From contig NZ_GL629647.1 in assembly GCF_000185845.1 (NCBI RefSeq), forward strand, positions 2,540,239 to 2,566,269: a DNA stretch of 26,031 nt, read 5' to 3'. The notes beneath the pieces were generated by a model. It made no database searches. It saw only the letters and a program-made list of their open reading frames with translations, and had not been told where the DNA came from. The position numbers and the translations under genes were made by a program. Shown here in pieces: positions 15,669 through 23,484 of this stretch (position 1 is the stretch's first letter; each line of letters starts with the position of its first letter). The DNA comes from Segatella salivae DSM 15606. Its GTDB lineage: Bacteria; Bacteroidota; Bacteroidia; Bacteroidales; Bacteroidaceae.

Positions 15669-17129
15669 TTACTTCACAGGCACTTCAATGAGCACTTGCT
15701 TCAATAGTTTCCAGAAGGGTTCTATGGTCGAAACTTGACAACGTTCGTTTGTAGTGTGCGGACTACGGATAGTTGGTCCGAGGCTCACTACATCCATTCC
15801 TGGATATTTTCCCAAGATAATTGAGCACTCAAGTCCGGCATGGTCTACCTGAACTACAGCCTCTTCACCATTCTGTTCCTTATAGATTTTCTTCAACAAA
15901 TGCAGGATTTCACTATCTGGATTGGGGTCCCAGCCACCATAACTACCAGCTGTTTCCACCTTCATTCCTGCCATGTTGAAACAGCTTTCGAGGGTTTTTA
16001 CGATATAATCTTTCATGTCTTCACGTGACGAACGCGCAAGAATCTTGAAGGCAGCCTTGCCATTTTCGATGTTAATGATAGCCAAGTTGCTTGATGTTTC
16101 GACTACATCGGGGTAGGAAGGAATCATTCTTATCACGCCATTATGACATGCATAGATGGCATCAATGAGGTTATCTTGAATCTCAACTGGTACTTCAAGT
16201 TTCGGAGTTTCAATCTCTTCAGCAAAGAACTCAATACTATTTTCGATGTTCTTATATTCATCTTCAAAGTCCGTTTTCCACTCGTCAACCAGTTCTTTCA
16301 CTGCTTCCACGTTCTCTTTTGGCATTGTCAACACCACTTCTGCCTTGAAAGGAATCGCATTTCTCATGTTTCCTCCGTTCCAAGTTACTAAGCGGGCTTC
16401 ACATGTTTCGATAGCTTCGCGGACAAAACGCACCATGAGTTTGTTAGCGTTTCCACGTCCTTCGTGAATCTCTAAGCCTGAATGTCCGCCGCGAAGTCCC
16501 TTTAATGTCACCTTCAAAGCAGCGTCTTCTGGGTCTGTTTCCACCTCTTTGTAGTCGAGAGTTGCTGTGATATCAACACCTCCTGCGCTACCAATGACAA
16601 ACTTACTCCATGTTTCTGAGTCGAGGTTTAGCAAGATATCGCCATGCAATTCGCCTTCAGGAAGGTCGTTGGCACCATACATTCCAGTCTCTTCATCGGC
16701 TGTGATGAGGGCTTCAACTGGCCCATGTTGAAGGTCGGTTGCCTCCATAATAGCCATGATTGCAGCCACACCCATGCCGTCATCTGCACCAAGTGTTGTT
16801 CCTTTTGCCCTCACCCAACCTTCTTCATCAATATAGGTTTCGATGGGATCTGTTTCAAAATTATGGTTGCTTTCAGGCGATTTCTGTGGCACCATGTCCA
16901 TATGTGCCTGCAAAAGTACGGTCTTTCGGTTTTCCATTCCTGGCGTTGCAGCCTTTCGCATGACTACGTTGTTGCCCTCATCTATAAAGCCTTCAACGCC
17001 AACGCGCTTTGCGAAATCGAGTAAAAACTGCTGAACTTTCTCCAAATGTCCTGATGGACGTGGCACCTTTGTTAATGCATCGAAGTTTCGCCAGATGCAA
17101 GTTGGCTGTAGATTTGCAATTTCATTCAT
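15669..17129 (-). CDS. pepD: Aminoacyl-histidine dipeptidase (peptidase M20C)
   Basis: Cytosolic di-zinc dipeptidase that cleaves Xaa-His and other dipeptides. Metal and catalytic residues fit the M20 family: His76 and Asp78 in LLQAHMDMVPQ, bridging Asp116 in GTTLGADDGMGV, and Glu146/Glu147 in DEETGMYGA. The C-terminal His is in SPHTTNERC. Length 486 aa matches E. coli PepD. The YbhN-type gene ends 33 bases upstream and reads the same way, with no promoter box in the gap, so the two probably form one operon. Confidence 0.95.
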   Translation of the reverse strand: MNEIANLQPTCIWRNFDALTKVPRPSGHLEKVQQFLLDFAKRVGVEGFIDEGNNVVMRKAATPGMENRKTVLLQAHMDMVPQKSPESNHNFETDPIETYIDEEGWVRAKGTTLGADDGMGVAAIMAIMEATDLQHGPVEALITADEETGMYGANDLPEGELHGDILLNLDSETWSKFVIGSAGGVDITATLDYKEVETDPEDAALKVTLKGLRGGHSGLEIHEGRGNANKLMVRFVREAIETCEARLVTWNGGNMRNAIPFKAEVVLTMPKENVEAVKELVDEWKTDFEDEYKNIENSIEFFAEEIETPKLEVPVEIQDNLIDAIYACHNGVIRMIPSYPDVVETSSNLAIINIENGKAAFKILARSSREDMKDYIVKTLESCFNMAGMKVETAGSYGGWDPNPDSEILHLLKKIYKEQNGEEAVVQVDHAGLECSIILGKYPGMDVVSLGPTIRSPHTTNERCQVSTIEPFWKLLKQVLIEVPVK

Positions 17130-17162
17130 AATATAATGATTTAAATGATTGGATAATCAGTG

Positions 17163-18152
17163 TTAAGTTGTGGCACGACGCTTAGTGAATGCCAACGCAA
17201 TCCAAGCGTAAAGACCAAGTAAAATGACGAGGAATGTCTGCACAGTATGCACGATAAGGACGAAGTAAAGCGCATCCGTTTCGCCAACACCATATAGGAT
17301 TAACATTGTCTTTACAGCGAAATGCCAAGGTCCTGCGCCGTTAGGTGTGGGCACGATTACAGCGATACTACCGACTATAAACGTTACCAATGCGCAAGAA
17401 AGTGATAGGGATGAGGTAGCTGAAAAGCAGAAGAATGTGAGATAATAGTGTAGAAAATAGCTCACCCATATAGCCAAAGTATAGAACAAAAAGAGTGGAA
17501 TGTTGCGCACATCTTTTAGTGAACTAACCCCTTGCCAGATGCCTTTCAGTGTGCCTTTTACCTTGTTTATGAAGCTCAATCGACGCAGAAGATAGTATAA
17601 CAGCACAAAAACTGCAATGCCACACAAGGCTGTTACCAACCAGCCGGTAAGCGAAAAACTCATAAAAAGCGTATCAATGCGCGTACCTGTCTTGGCGAAG
17701 AAGCGTGTGAAAATAGGTATTTGGGAGAGAAAAGTGAGGAGGGCTATGAGCAAAACCAACAGAGAATCAATGGCGCGTTCAGTCACTACGGTTCCTATGG
17801 CCTTGGGAAACGAAATGCCATCATAGTGTTTTAACACGCCACATCGTGCGAATTCACCCATTCGAGGCACTACAAGACTGACAGCATAAGATAGGAATAT
17901 GGAGTTAACGGCAGTCGAATTGCGTGGTGTTTCCCCAATAGGTTCGAGCGTCTGTCGCCATCTCCAACCGCGAAAAGCCTGTGCCAAGAGGCCGAAAGGA
18001 AATGATAAGAGCATCCATATCCAGTTCATTTTGTGGAACAAAACGTCGCTGATGCTGTGGAAATCGAAGCCCCGATACATCCAATAAAGAATGGCGCCAC
18101 TGAGCAATAGCGGCAAAACAATCTTGACAAATTTAGCTGATATCTTTTTCAC
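17163..18152 (-). CDS. YbhN/UPF0104-type membrane protein (lysylphosphatidylglycerol synthase TM-domain family)
   Basis: Polytopic inner-membrane protein of 329 aa with about eight hydrophobic segments. It has the family motifs VPRMGEFARCG (95-105), TERAID (124-129) and the re-entrant-loop signature VPTPNGAG (267-274). The family equals the flippase-like transmembrane half of MprF; here the aminoacyl-transferase half is absent. A role in moving a lipid or lipid-linked molecule across the inner membrane is a family-based guess. The -7 box at 18171-18178 (minus) gives a leader of about 12 bases. Confidence 0.85.
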   Translation of the reverse strand: MKKISAKFVKIVLPLLLSGAILYWMYRGFDFHSISDVLFHKMNWIWMLLSFPFGLLAQAFRGWRWRQTLEPIGETPRNSTAVNSIFLSYAVSLVVPRMGEFARCGVLKHYDGISFPKAIGTVVTERAIDSLLVLLIALLTFLSQIPIFTRFFAKTGTRIDTLFMSFSLTGWLVTALCGIAVFVLLYYLLRRLSFINKVKGTLKGIWQGVSSLKDVRNIPLFLFYTLAIWVSYFLHYYLTFFCFSATSSLSLSCALVTFIVGSIAVIVPTPNGAGPWHFAVKTMLILYGVGETDALYFVLIVHTVQTFLVILLGLYAWIALAFTKRRATT

Positions 18153-18170
18153 TTTATTGTTTTAATGTTA

Positions 18171-18178
18171 CAAATTTA
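18171..18178 (-). promoter_or_regulatory. Predicted -7 box of the YbhN-type gene and pepD
   Basis: Minus strand TAAATTTG, 18 bases before the ATG. Confidence 0.65.
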
Positions 18179-18361
18179 TACAAAATCACTTAAACTATGG
18201 CAAGATAAACGATGTTTAACGAAATTAAATAAACCGCAATTCTTAATTTCTTGTGTGACGATATAAATGGTGTAATTTTCTTAACAATTAGCCTTCGAGA
18301 AATGGGGCAATTGAAAACAAAAGGTCTGTTGGCTGTAAATAGGCGAGTTTTACGTGAGGTT

Positions 18362-18565
18362 TGTAAAATGCTGAGAATGAAAGCGTTGTATGAATAAAGG
18401 CTAAATGTAGCCTAAAATGACATGAGCAAATGGGCTTGTTTGACGCAAATGGCATGGTGATGAGCATCAAAAAGGGTTGTAAAATGATGGAGAATGTTGC
18501 ATGATTCGGTACAAAACGGGTTGTAAAATGACTTAAACAGCGAAAAAATGGGAGGTAAATCGTGC
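18362..18565. repeat. Tandem array E: degenerate repeats of about 22 bp
   Basis: The motif TTGTAAAATG occurs at 18361, 18477 and 18521 (the last two 44 bases, or two periods, apart). Units in the same phase can be cut at 18434, 18456, 18478, 18500, 18522 and 18544; the first has the TGACGCAAAT core of arrays A-C. The part before 18434 is more degenerate with 21-24 base spacing. It lies between the divergent YbhN-type and MATE genes. Confidence 0.6.
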
Positions 18566-18770
18566 ACTTATGTCAAGCAATGGAGTTTATTTCTGTATTG
18601 GAATCGTGTTTCTTTTTCTATTTCATCATGATTTAAAGCGACTTTTTTTAGCAGTATTTCTTTACAACTTCAGTTTGTAGTTTGGTGTTTACGGTTTGTT
18701 ATGGACGTTTGTTTTAATCTTTAGTTTGTGGGAAATCTTCATTCATTCTCTTGCATTTTTCTGTTTTTTT
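18566..18770. other. Noncoding region upstream of the MATE promoter
   Basis: T-rich, with several GTTTGT repeats between 18670 and 18730; no ORF and no convincing structure was seen. Confidence 0.4.
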
Positions 18771-18773
18771 CCT

Positions 18774-18781
18774 TACCTTTG
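18774..18781 (+). promoter_or_regulatory. Predicted -7 box of the MATE gene
   Basis: TACCTTTG. Transcription should begin near 18786-18789, the first bases of the riboswitch P1 stem. Confidence 0.7.
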
Positions 18782-18785
18782 CCAC

Positions 18786-18853
18786 GCTGTTATATAGGTC
18801 TGTAATGGGTCAGACGTTTCTACCGGTTACCGTAAATACCCGTCTATAGCAGC
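18786..18853 (+). promoter_or_regulatory. Purine riboswitch aptamer, guanine type (C74)
   Basis: The three-way junction of the purine riboswitch can be drawn base by base. P1 pairs 18786-18794 with 18845-18853. P2 pairs 18798-18802 with 18811-18815, with GGG in its loop for the kissing interaction. J2/3 is GTTTCTAC (18816-18823), the most conserved stretch of the class. P3 pairs 18824-18828 with 18838-18842 (one mismatch) and L3 is the consensus ACCGTAAAT (18829-18837). J3/1 reads T-C before the P1 strand; the C at 18844 corresponds to C74, which specifies guanine-type ligands. The preceding base is T instead of the usual A73. Eight bases just before the MATE start (18864-18871) are fully complementary to J2/3, a likely expression platform. 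Confidence 0.85.
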
Positions 18854-18881
18854 TATTTATAATGTAGAAACAAATAAACAC

Positions 18882-20231
18882 ATGTTAGATTATCTCAAAA
18901 AGTATACTGCACAGTATCCTTATTTGGTGCGTATTGGCGTGCCTATAACTATTGGTCAGCTCGGTGTTATTGTGCTTGGGTTTGCTGATACATTAATGAT
19001 TGGTCACCATTCTCTACAAGAATTGGCTGCGGCGAGCTTCGTAACAAACATGTTTACGCTTGCTTTGCTCTTCGGACTTGGCTTTTCTTATGGGTTGACG
19101 CCTATCATTGGGAAACTCTATGGGCAGGGAAAGAAGGGCGAAATTGGGGTTGCTTTGAAGGTGGGTTTAGCCTCGGGAGCCGTTCTTGCGTTAGTGTTGA
19201 TGTTGGCGATGGGCTTACTTTATCTCAACATTGGCCGTCTTGGACAGCCTGAAGAGTTGCTTTCGCTGATGCGACCCTACTTCGTTGTGAACTTTGTTTC
19301 CATTCCTTTCGTCGTACTTTTCAATACAATGAAGCAGTTTTATGACGGCAAAACAGAGACCATAGTGCCTATGATGGTGATGATAATCGGTAATGTTCTC
19401 AACATCATTGGTAATTACTTACTCATCTATGGCAAGCTTGGTTTGCCCGAATGGGGCTTGTTTGGTGCAGGCGTTTCAACGTTTTTGTCGCGCATTTTCA
19501 TGTCATTTGTGCTTGTCATCTTATTCTTTCGGCGTCGCTATTCGGCCTATCGTAAGGGCTTGTTTGAAGCAAAAGTCAGCAGGAAAGACTTTATTTACCA
19601 AAACAAACAGGGGTGGCCTTTAGCCTTACAAATGGGGATGGAGACCGCCGCTTTTAGTCTTTCGAGTGTCATGGTGGGTTGGATTGGAACGGTTTCTCTG
19701 GCTACCCATCAGGTGATGTTAACCATAAGTCAACTTGGTTACATGTTATATTATGGTATGGCGGCAGCCGTTGCGATTCGTGTTAGCTATTATCATGGTC
19801 AGAAAGATTATGCAAATTGCAACACAACCGCACGTGCAGGCATGCAGTTAATCCTATTGATGGCCGTTGTCGTTAGTATTCCGATATTTTGTTTTCGCAA
19901 TGTAATTGGCGGCTTGTTCACCGACTCTCAGGAAGTTATTAGCATGGTTTCATTGACGATTATCCCATTTATCATCTATCAGTTTGGCGATGGTATGCAG
20001 GCCAACTATGCCAATGCCTTGCGTGGTTTGTCGAATGTTAAGCCGTTGATGCTTGTAGCTTTCTTGGCCTATTTCGTTATAACACTGCCTTTGGGCTATG
20101 TATTTGGCATTGTGTTCAATGGTGGTTTGGTTGGCATTTGGAGCGCTTTCCCCTTTGGTTTAACGGTAGCTGGGGTGTTATATCGGTTGTATTTCCAGAA
20201 AACACTACGCAAAGAAGAACGTTTGATGTAG
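18882..20231 (+). CDS. MATE family efflux transporter
   Basis: Multidrug and toxin extrusion antiporter in the inner membrane, driven by Na+ or H+. 449 aa with about twelve hydrophobic segments in two homologous halves. The N-terminus RIGVPITIGQLGVIVLGFADTLMIGHHSLQELAAASF is typical of the NorM/DinF superfamily, and the second half begins WPLALQMGMETAAFSLSSVMVGWIG in the matching position. The leader holds a purine riboswitch, so the exported substrate may be a purine or analogue; this is inferred from context and not from the protein. Monocistronic: the next unit has its own promoter. Confidence 0.92.
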   Translation: MLDYLKKYTAQYPYLVRIGVPITIGQLGVIVLGFADTLMIGHHSLQELAAASFVTNMFTLALLFGLGFSYGLTPIIGKLYGQGKKGEIGVALKVGLASGAVLALVLMLAMGLLYLNIGRLGQPEELLSLMRPYFVVNFVSIPFVVLFNTMKQFYDGKTETIVPMMVMIIGNVLNIIGNYLLIYGKLGLPEWGLFGAGVSTFLSRIFMSFVLVILFFRRRYSAYRKGLFEAKVSRKDFIYQNKQGWPLALQMGMETAAFSLSSVMVGWIGTVSLATHQVMLTISQLGYMLYYGMAAAVAIRVSYYHGQKDYANCNTTARAGMQLILLMAVVVSIPIFCFRNVIGGLFTDSQEVISMVSLTIIPFIIYQFGDGMQANYANALRGLSNVKPLMLVAFLAYFVITLPLGYVFGIVFNGGLVGIWSAFPFGLTVAGVLYRLYFQKTLRKEERLM

Positions 20232-20296
20232 GTCAATAAAACACAAGAAAATAGTAGTTATTGTGTGATTTGTTTGCGTACACATCAAAATCATAT

Positions 20297-20304
20297 TACC
20301 TTTG
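20297..20304 (+). promoter_or_regulatory. Promoter of the small-peptide unit
   Basis: TACCTTTG with TTTG at 20273-20276 in the -33 position, 20 bp apart; a near-ideal Bacteroidota promoter. Confidence 0.75.
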
Positions 20305-20349
20305 CATCGTGAAAATTAAAGGATAACAATTAAAAGAAAGGTAAAGATT

Positions 20350-20427
20350 ATGGTAACATTAATGTCATTTGCCGTTGTTGCAGTAATGGTTGCACAGGCA
20401 ATTAACTTAAGCGGTAAGCTTCGCTAA
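20350..20427 (+). CDS. Predicted 25-residue membrane peptide
   Basis: ATG 20350 to TAA 20425-20427. The sequence is hydrophobic from residue 2 to about 18 (VTLMSFAVVAVMVAQAI) and ends NLSGKLR, the layout of a single-pass small membrane protein with a positive C-terminus. A purine-rich stretch (AAAGAAAGG) lies upstream at spacing compatible with ribosome binding. The unit has its own strong promoter and its own terminator, so it is expressed alone. The stop codon lies inside a hairpin (20410-20441). I know no family for it; the RNA itself could instead be the functional product. Confidence 0.5.
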   Translation: MVTLMSFAVVAVMVAQAINLSGKLR

Positions 20428-20441
20428 TAGCGAAGACCGCT
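20410..20441 (+). promoter_or_regulatory. Hairpin over the stop codon of the small peptide
   Basis: CTTCGCT (20419-20425) pairs with AGCGAAG (20429-20435), and the outer arms AGCGGT (20410-20415) and ACCGCT (20436-20441) pair across a 3-base bulge. Confidence 0.5.
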
Positions 20442-20478
20442 CATTGAAAAGCAAATTATTAGATTAGATATTATAAAA

Positions 20479-20515
20479 TGGCACATTGGAGCATGCTCTG
20501 ATGTGCTATTTTTTT
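20479..20515 (+). terminator. Rho-independent terminator of the small-peptide unit
   Basis: An almost continuous stem of about 14 pairs (some G-T) from 20479 to 20508, centred on GAGCATGCTC, is followed by seven T residues (20509-20515). Confidence 0.9.
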
Positions 20516-20548
20516 ATGCTTTTATTTTGAAGGTTGAGGCTTATTGTT

Positions 20549-20556
20549 TAATTTTG
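20549..20556 (+). promoter_or_regulatory. Promoter of rsmA-msrC
   Basis: TAATTTTG with TTTG at 20526-20529, exactly 19 bp apart; full consensus. Leader of about 20 bases. Confidence 0.75.
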
Positions 20557-20581
20557 TAGCCTATAACACATCCTATATTGC

Positions 20582-21377
20582 ATGAAATTAGTAAGAGCAA
20601 AGAAGCATCTTGGACAGCATTTCCTTACAGATTTGAACATCGCTAAACGCATAGCAGACACTGTTGACGCTTGTCCTGCGATACCAATCCTTGAGATTGG
20701 TCCTGGAATGGGCGTGCTAACACAATACTTAGTGACGAAGAATCGAGGTGAAAGCGGTCGAAATAGACCGCGAATCAGTGGCATTTCTGCATGAGAAATA
20801 CCCTGAATTAAGAGATAATATCATAGGAGAGGACTTCCTACGCATGGACCTTTGCAAGGTGTTTTCACATGAACCCTTCGTGTTAACTGGCAATTATCCC
20901 TATGACATTTCATCGCAAATATTCTTCAAAATGCTTGATAACAAAGACTTGATTCCATGTTGTACGGGCATGATTCAACGTGAAGTGGCCCTCCGAATGG
21001 CTGCCGGCCCCGGCTCAAAAGCCTATGGTATACTCTCCGTCTTAGTGCAAGCGTGGTATGATGTGGAATATCTCTTTACGGTAGATGAGTCTGTTTTCAA
21101 CCCACCTCCTAAGGTAAAGAGCGCTGTTATCCGTATGATGCGTAACCAAGTGAATGAACTTGGTTGTGATGAAAGACTCTTTAAGCGATTGGTTAAGACT
21201 GTTTTTAACCAGCGAAGAAAGATGCTTCGTGTAAGCATTAAACAGATGTTTTCAAAAGAACAGCCTGCAAGTGCGGAGTTCTTTACGTTAGAAATGATGA
21301 CGAAACGGCCAGAACAACTCAGTGTTCAGCAGTTTGTTGAATTGACAAACCTTGTAGAAAAGGAGCTGAATCGATGA
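20582..21377 (+). pseudogene. rsmA: 16S rRNA dimethyladenosine transferase RsmA (KsgA), frame interrupted
   Basis: RsmA dimethylates two adjacent adenines near the 3' end of 16S rRNA. The first part (from ATG 20582) has LGQHFLTDLNIAKRI and the SAM motif LEIGPGMGVLTQYL. After KNR (codon 20744-20746) the frame changes: the family sequence VKAVEIDRESVAFL continues in the next frame from 20748. The first frame runs to a TGA at 20792-20794; the second is intact to 21377, with the NPPY-like catalytic motif NYPYDISSQ, and NPPPKVKSAVIRM. The break equals a 1-base insertion or a 2-base deletion in AATCGAGGTG and lies between the SAM-binding motif and the acidic loop EID. Everything else is conserved, so either the break is recent or it is a sequence error. 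The stop overlaps the next start by 4 bases. Confidence 0.88.
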
Positions 21378-21850
21378 CTTCGAGTGAGAAAACACAGGCT
21401 TATGAGACGCTTTGTAAACAGATAGCGCAACTCATTTTGGGCGAAAAGAACGTGACAAGTGTACTTGCTAATGTTGCGTCTGCACTTCATTTTGCCTTTC
21501 CCGAACGCTTCTTTTGGACAGGTTTTTATTTAGTTCATGGAGAAGAATTACAGCTTGGACCATTCCAAGGCACTGTAGCGTGCATGCACATTGGGCTTGG
21601 TCGTGGGGTGTGTGGAACGGCTTGGGCGGAAAACCGCACACTGATTGTCGACGATGTTGAGGCATTTCCGGGGCACATCGCATGCTCTTCATTGTCTCGT
21701 TCAGAAATCGTTGTGCCGCTTCATCAGTCGAACGGCAACGTCTGGGGCGTCATTGATATTGATAGCAAGATGCTTTCGGCCTTTGATTCTGTTGATGCTT
21801 ACTATCTCGAAAAGCTTGAAAATATTTTAAGAAAAAGGTTGGAAGAATGA
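21374..21850 (+). CDS. msrC: Free methionine-(R)-sulfoxide reductase (GAF domain, fRMsr)
   Basis: Reduces free L-methionine-(R)-sulfoxide. A single GAF domain of 158 aa. The three cysteines of the family are all present: Cys70 (in GTVACMHI), Cys80 (in GRGVCGTAW) and Cys104 (in GHIACSSLSRSEIVVPL), the latter with the usual motif. Cytoplasmic. Its ATG overlaps the rsmA stop (ATGA), so it depends on rsmA transcription and probably on translation of the second rsmA frame. Thioredoxin is the usual reductant; trxB is elsewhere in the window. Confidence 0.93.
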   Translation: MTSSEKTQAYETLCKQIAQLILGEKNVTSVLANVASALHFAFPERFFWTGFYLVHGEELQLGPFQGTVACMHIGLGRGVCGTAWAENRTLIVDDVEAFPGHIACSSLSRSEIVVPLHQSNGNVWGVIDIDSKMLSAFDSVDAYYLEKLENILRKRLEE

Positions 21851-21861
21851 AAATTAATATC

Positions 21862-21869
21862 TAATTTTG
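21862..21869 (+). promoter_or_regulatory. Predicted -7 box of frr-rsgA
   Basis: TAATTTTG, 26 bases before the frr ATG, in the 45-base gap after msrC. Confidence 0.65.
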
Positions 21870-21895
21870 TCGAATAGAAACCAAAACAATTAAAT

Positions 21896-22456
21896 ATGAT
21901 AGATGTAAAAGCAACATTAAGTGACGCGCAAGAGCGCATGGAAATGGCCGCAATGTACCTTGCTGACGAGCTAACTCATATACGAGCAGGCCGTGCTAAC
22001 ACTGCAATTCTTGACGGAGTGAAGGTTGACTCCTATGGAAGTAAGGTGCCATTAAACCAAGTAGCCAACATTTCTACACCCGATGCACGTACTATTGCCA
22101 TTCGTCCTTGGGACAAAAAAGCCATTAAGGACATTGAGAAAGCTATCATGGATAGTGGTGTTGGCATTACTCCTGAGAACAATGGAGAGGTGATTCGTCT
22201 TGGAATTCCACAGCCAACAGAAGAGCGTCGCAAGGAACTTGTGAAGCAATGTAACAAGATTGGTGAGCGAACTAAAGTCGAAGTGCGCAATGTTCGCGGT
22301 GAAGTGAAAGACAAACTCAAAAAGGCGATCAAGGAAGGACTATCAGAAGATCTTGAGAAAGATGCCGAAAACGACCTTCAAAAGGTACATGATAAGTTCA
22401 TAAAGAGAATAGATGACCTCCTCAATGAAAAGCAAAAGGAGATTATGACCGTATAG
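21896..22456 (+). CDS. frr: Ribosome recycling factor
   Basis: Works with EF-G to split post-termination ribosomes. 186 aa, the standard length. Conserved family features: EMAAMYLADELTHIRAGRANTAILDG near the N-terminus, VPLNQVANISTPDARTIAIRPWD, the domain II region GEVIRLGIPQPTEERRKELVKQC, and the C-terminal helix VRGEVKDKLKKAIKEGLSED. The rsgA gene begins 9 bases after its stop, so both are likely translated from one mRNA. Confidence 0.98.
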   Translation: MIDVKATLSDAQERMEMAAMYLADELTHIRAGRANTAILDGVKVDSYGSKVPLNQVANISTPDARTIAIRPWDKKAIKDIEKAIMDSGVGITPENNGEVIRLGIPQPTEERRKELVKQCNKIGERTKVEVRNVRGEVKDKLKKAIKEGLSEDLEKDAENDLQKVHDKFIKRIDDLLNEKQKEIMTV

Positions 22457-22464
22457 TTTGCACA

Positions 22465-23397
22465 TTGAAAGGCTTAGTAATAAAGAACACTGGCAGCTGG
22501 TATTCCGTCAAAACTGATACAGGAAAGGTTGTCGAATGTAAGATTAAGGGCAATTTCCGCCTTAAAGGTATCCGCAGTACTAACCCAGTTGCTGTTGGAG
22601 ATAATGTGGAAATAGCCCTTAATTCAGAGGGAACGGCGTTCATTACTCACATAGAAGAGCGTCGTAATTACATTATACGTAAATCGCAAAACCTTAGTAA
22701 ACAAAGCCATATTCTTGCCGCAAATGTCGATGAAGCGTTTCTAATTGTGACAGTAAACTACCCTCAAACCAGTACAACCTTTATCGATCGGTTCCTTGCT
22801 TCGGCTGAAGCTTATAGCGTACCTGTGGTACTTGTGTTCAATAAATGTGATATTTTATCGGATGACGAGCGTCATTACCAGCAGTCGATGATTCATCTTT
22901 ATGAGACGATTGGCTATGAATGTCGTGAGGTTTCGGCTGCTACTGGCGAGGGAGTCGATGGACTTCATGCGCTATTGAAAGGCAAAATAACGCTCTTAAG
23001 CGGTAATAGTGGCGTGGGAAAAAGCACACTTATCAACAAAATCTTACCCGAAGCAAACCTCAGAACGGCTGAAATCAGCGACGCACACAATACAGGTATG
23101 CACACAACGACATTCAGTGAGATGCTCGAATTGCCTGAAGGTGGCTATATTATTGACACTCCCGGTATCAAAGGTTTTGGCACTTTTAACATGGAACCCG
23201 AAGAACTTACAAGCTATTTCCCTGAGATTTTCCACTTCTCTAAAGGCTGTAAGTTCAGTAATTGCACGCATACTCATGAGCCAGGTTGTGCCGTATTGAA
23301 GGCTATAGACGACCATTATATCGCCCAAAGTCGTTATCAAAGTTATCTAAATATGCTTGAAGATAAAGACGAAAACAAGTATCGTGAGGCCTATTGA
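22465..23397 (+). CDS. rsgA: Ribosome small subunit-dependent GTPase RsgA
   Basis: Circularly permuted GTPase that checks late 30S maturation near the site that RsmA methylates. Order of motifs is permuted as expected: OB-fold (1-60), G4 NKCD at 126-129, G5 SAA at 157-159, G1 GNSGVGKST at 180-188, switch segment HNTGMHTTT at 208-216, G3 DTPG at 231-234, then the zinc knuckle Cys262, Cys267, His269, Cys275. The start is TTG at 22465: the encoded KGLVIKNTGSWY is the family N-terminus, and no ATG or GTG lies at a suitable place. 310 aa. A TTG start plus the close frr stop suggests coupled, modest expression. Confidence 0.96.
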   Translation: MKGLVIKNTGSWYSVKTDTGKVVECKIKGNFRLKGIRSTNPVAVGDNVEIALNSEGTAFITHIEERRNYIIRKSQNLSKQSHILAANVDEAFLIVTVNYPQTSTTFIDRFLASAEAYSVPVVLVFNKCDILSDDERHYQQSMIHLYETIGYECREVSAATGEGVDGLHALLKGKITLLSGNSGVGKSTLINKILPEANLRTAEISDAHNTGMHTTTFSEMLELPEGGYIIDTPGIKGFGTFNMEPEELTSYFPEIFHFSKGCKFSNCTHTHEPGCAVLKAIDDHYIAQSRYQSYLNMLEDKDENKYREAY

Positions 23398-23484
23398 AAG
23401 CCAAGGCTCGGGCTGTTCTATAGCCACTTATCTTTCAAGAAATTGCAACATATTCTGTTTAATCCAATAAAATATCATTAAATC

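Noticed and set aside
8682..20284. 16-base inverted match between 8682-8697 and 20269-20284 (TTTGTTTGCGTACACA)
   Set aside because: One match of this length is not far from chance in 26 kb of AT-rich DNA; it might be a binding site only if further copies occur in front of genes.
20741..20750. Programmed +1 frameshift in rsmA
   Set aside because: No known slippery or stimulatory sequence is visible, and RsmA is not a known user of frameshifting; an indel is simpler.
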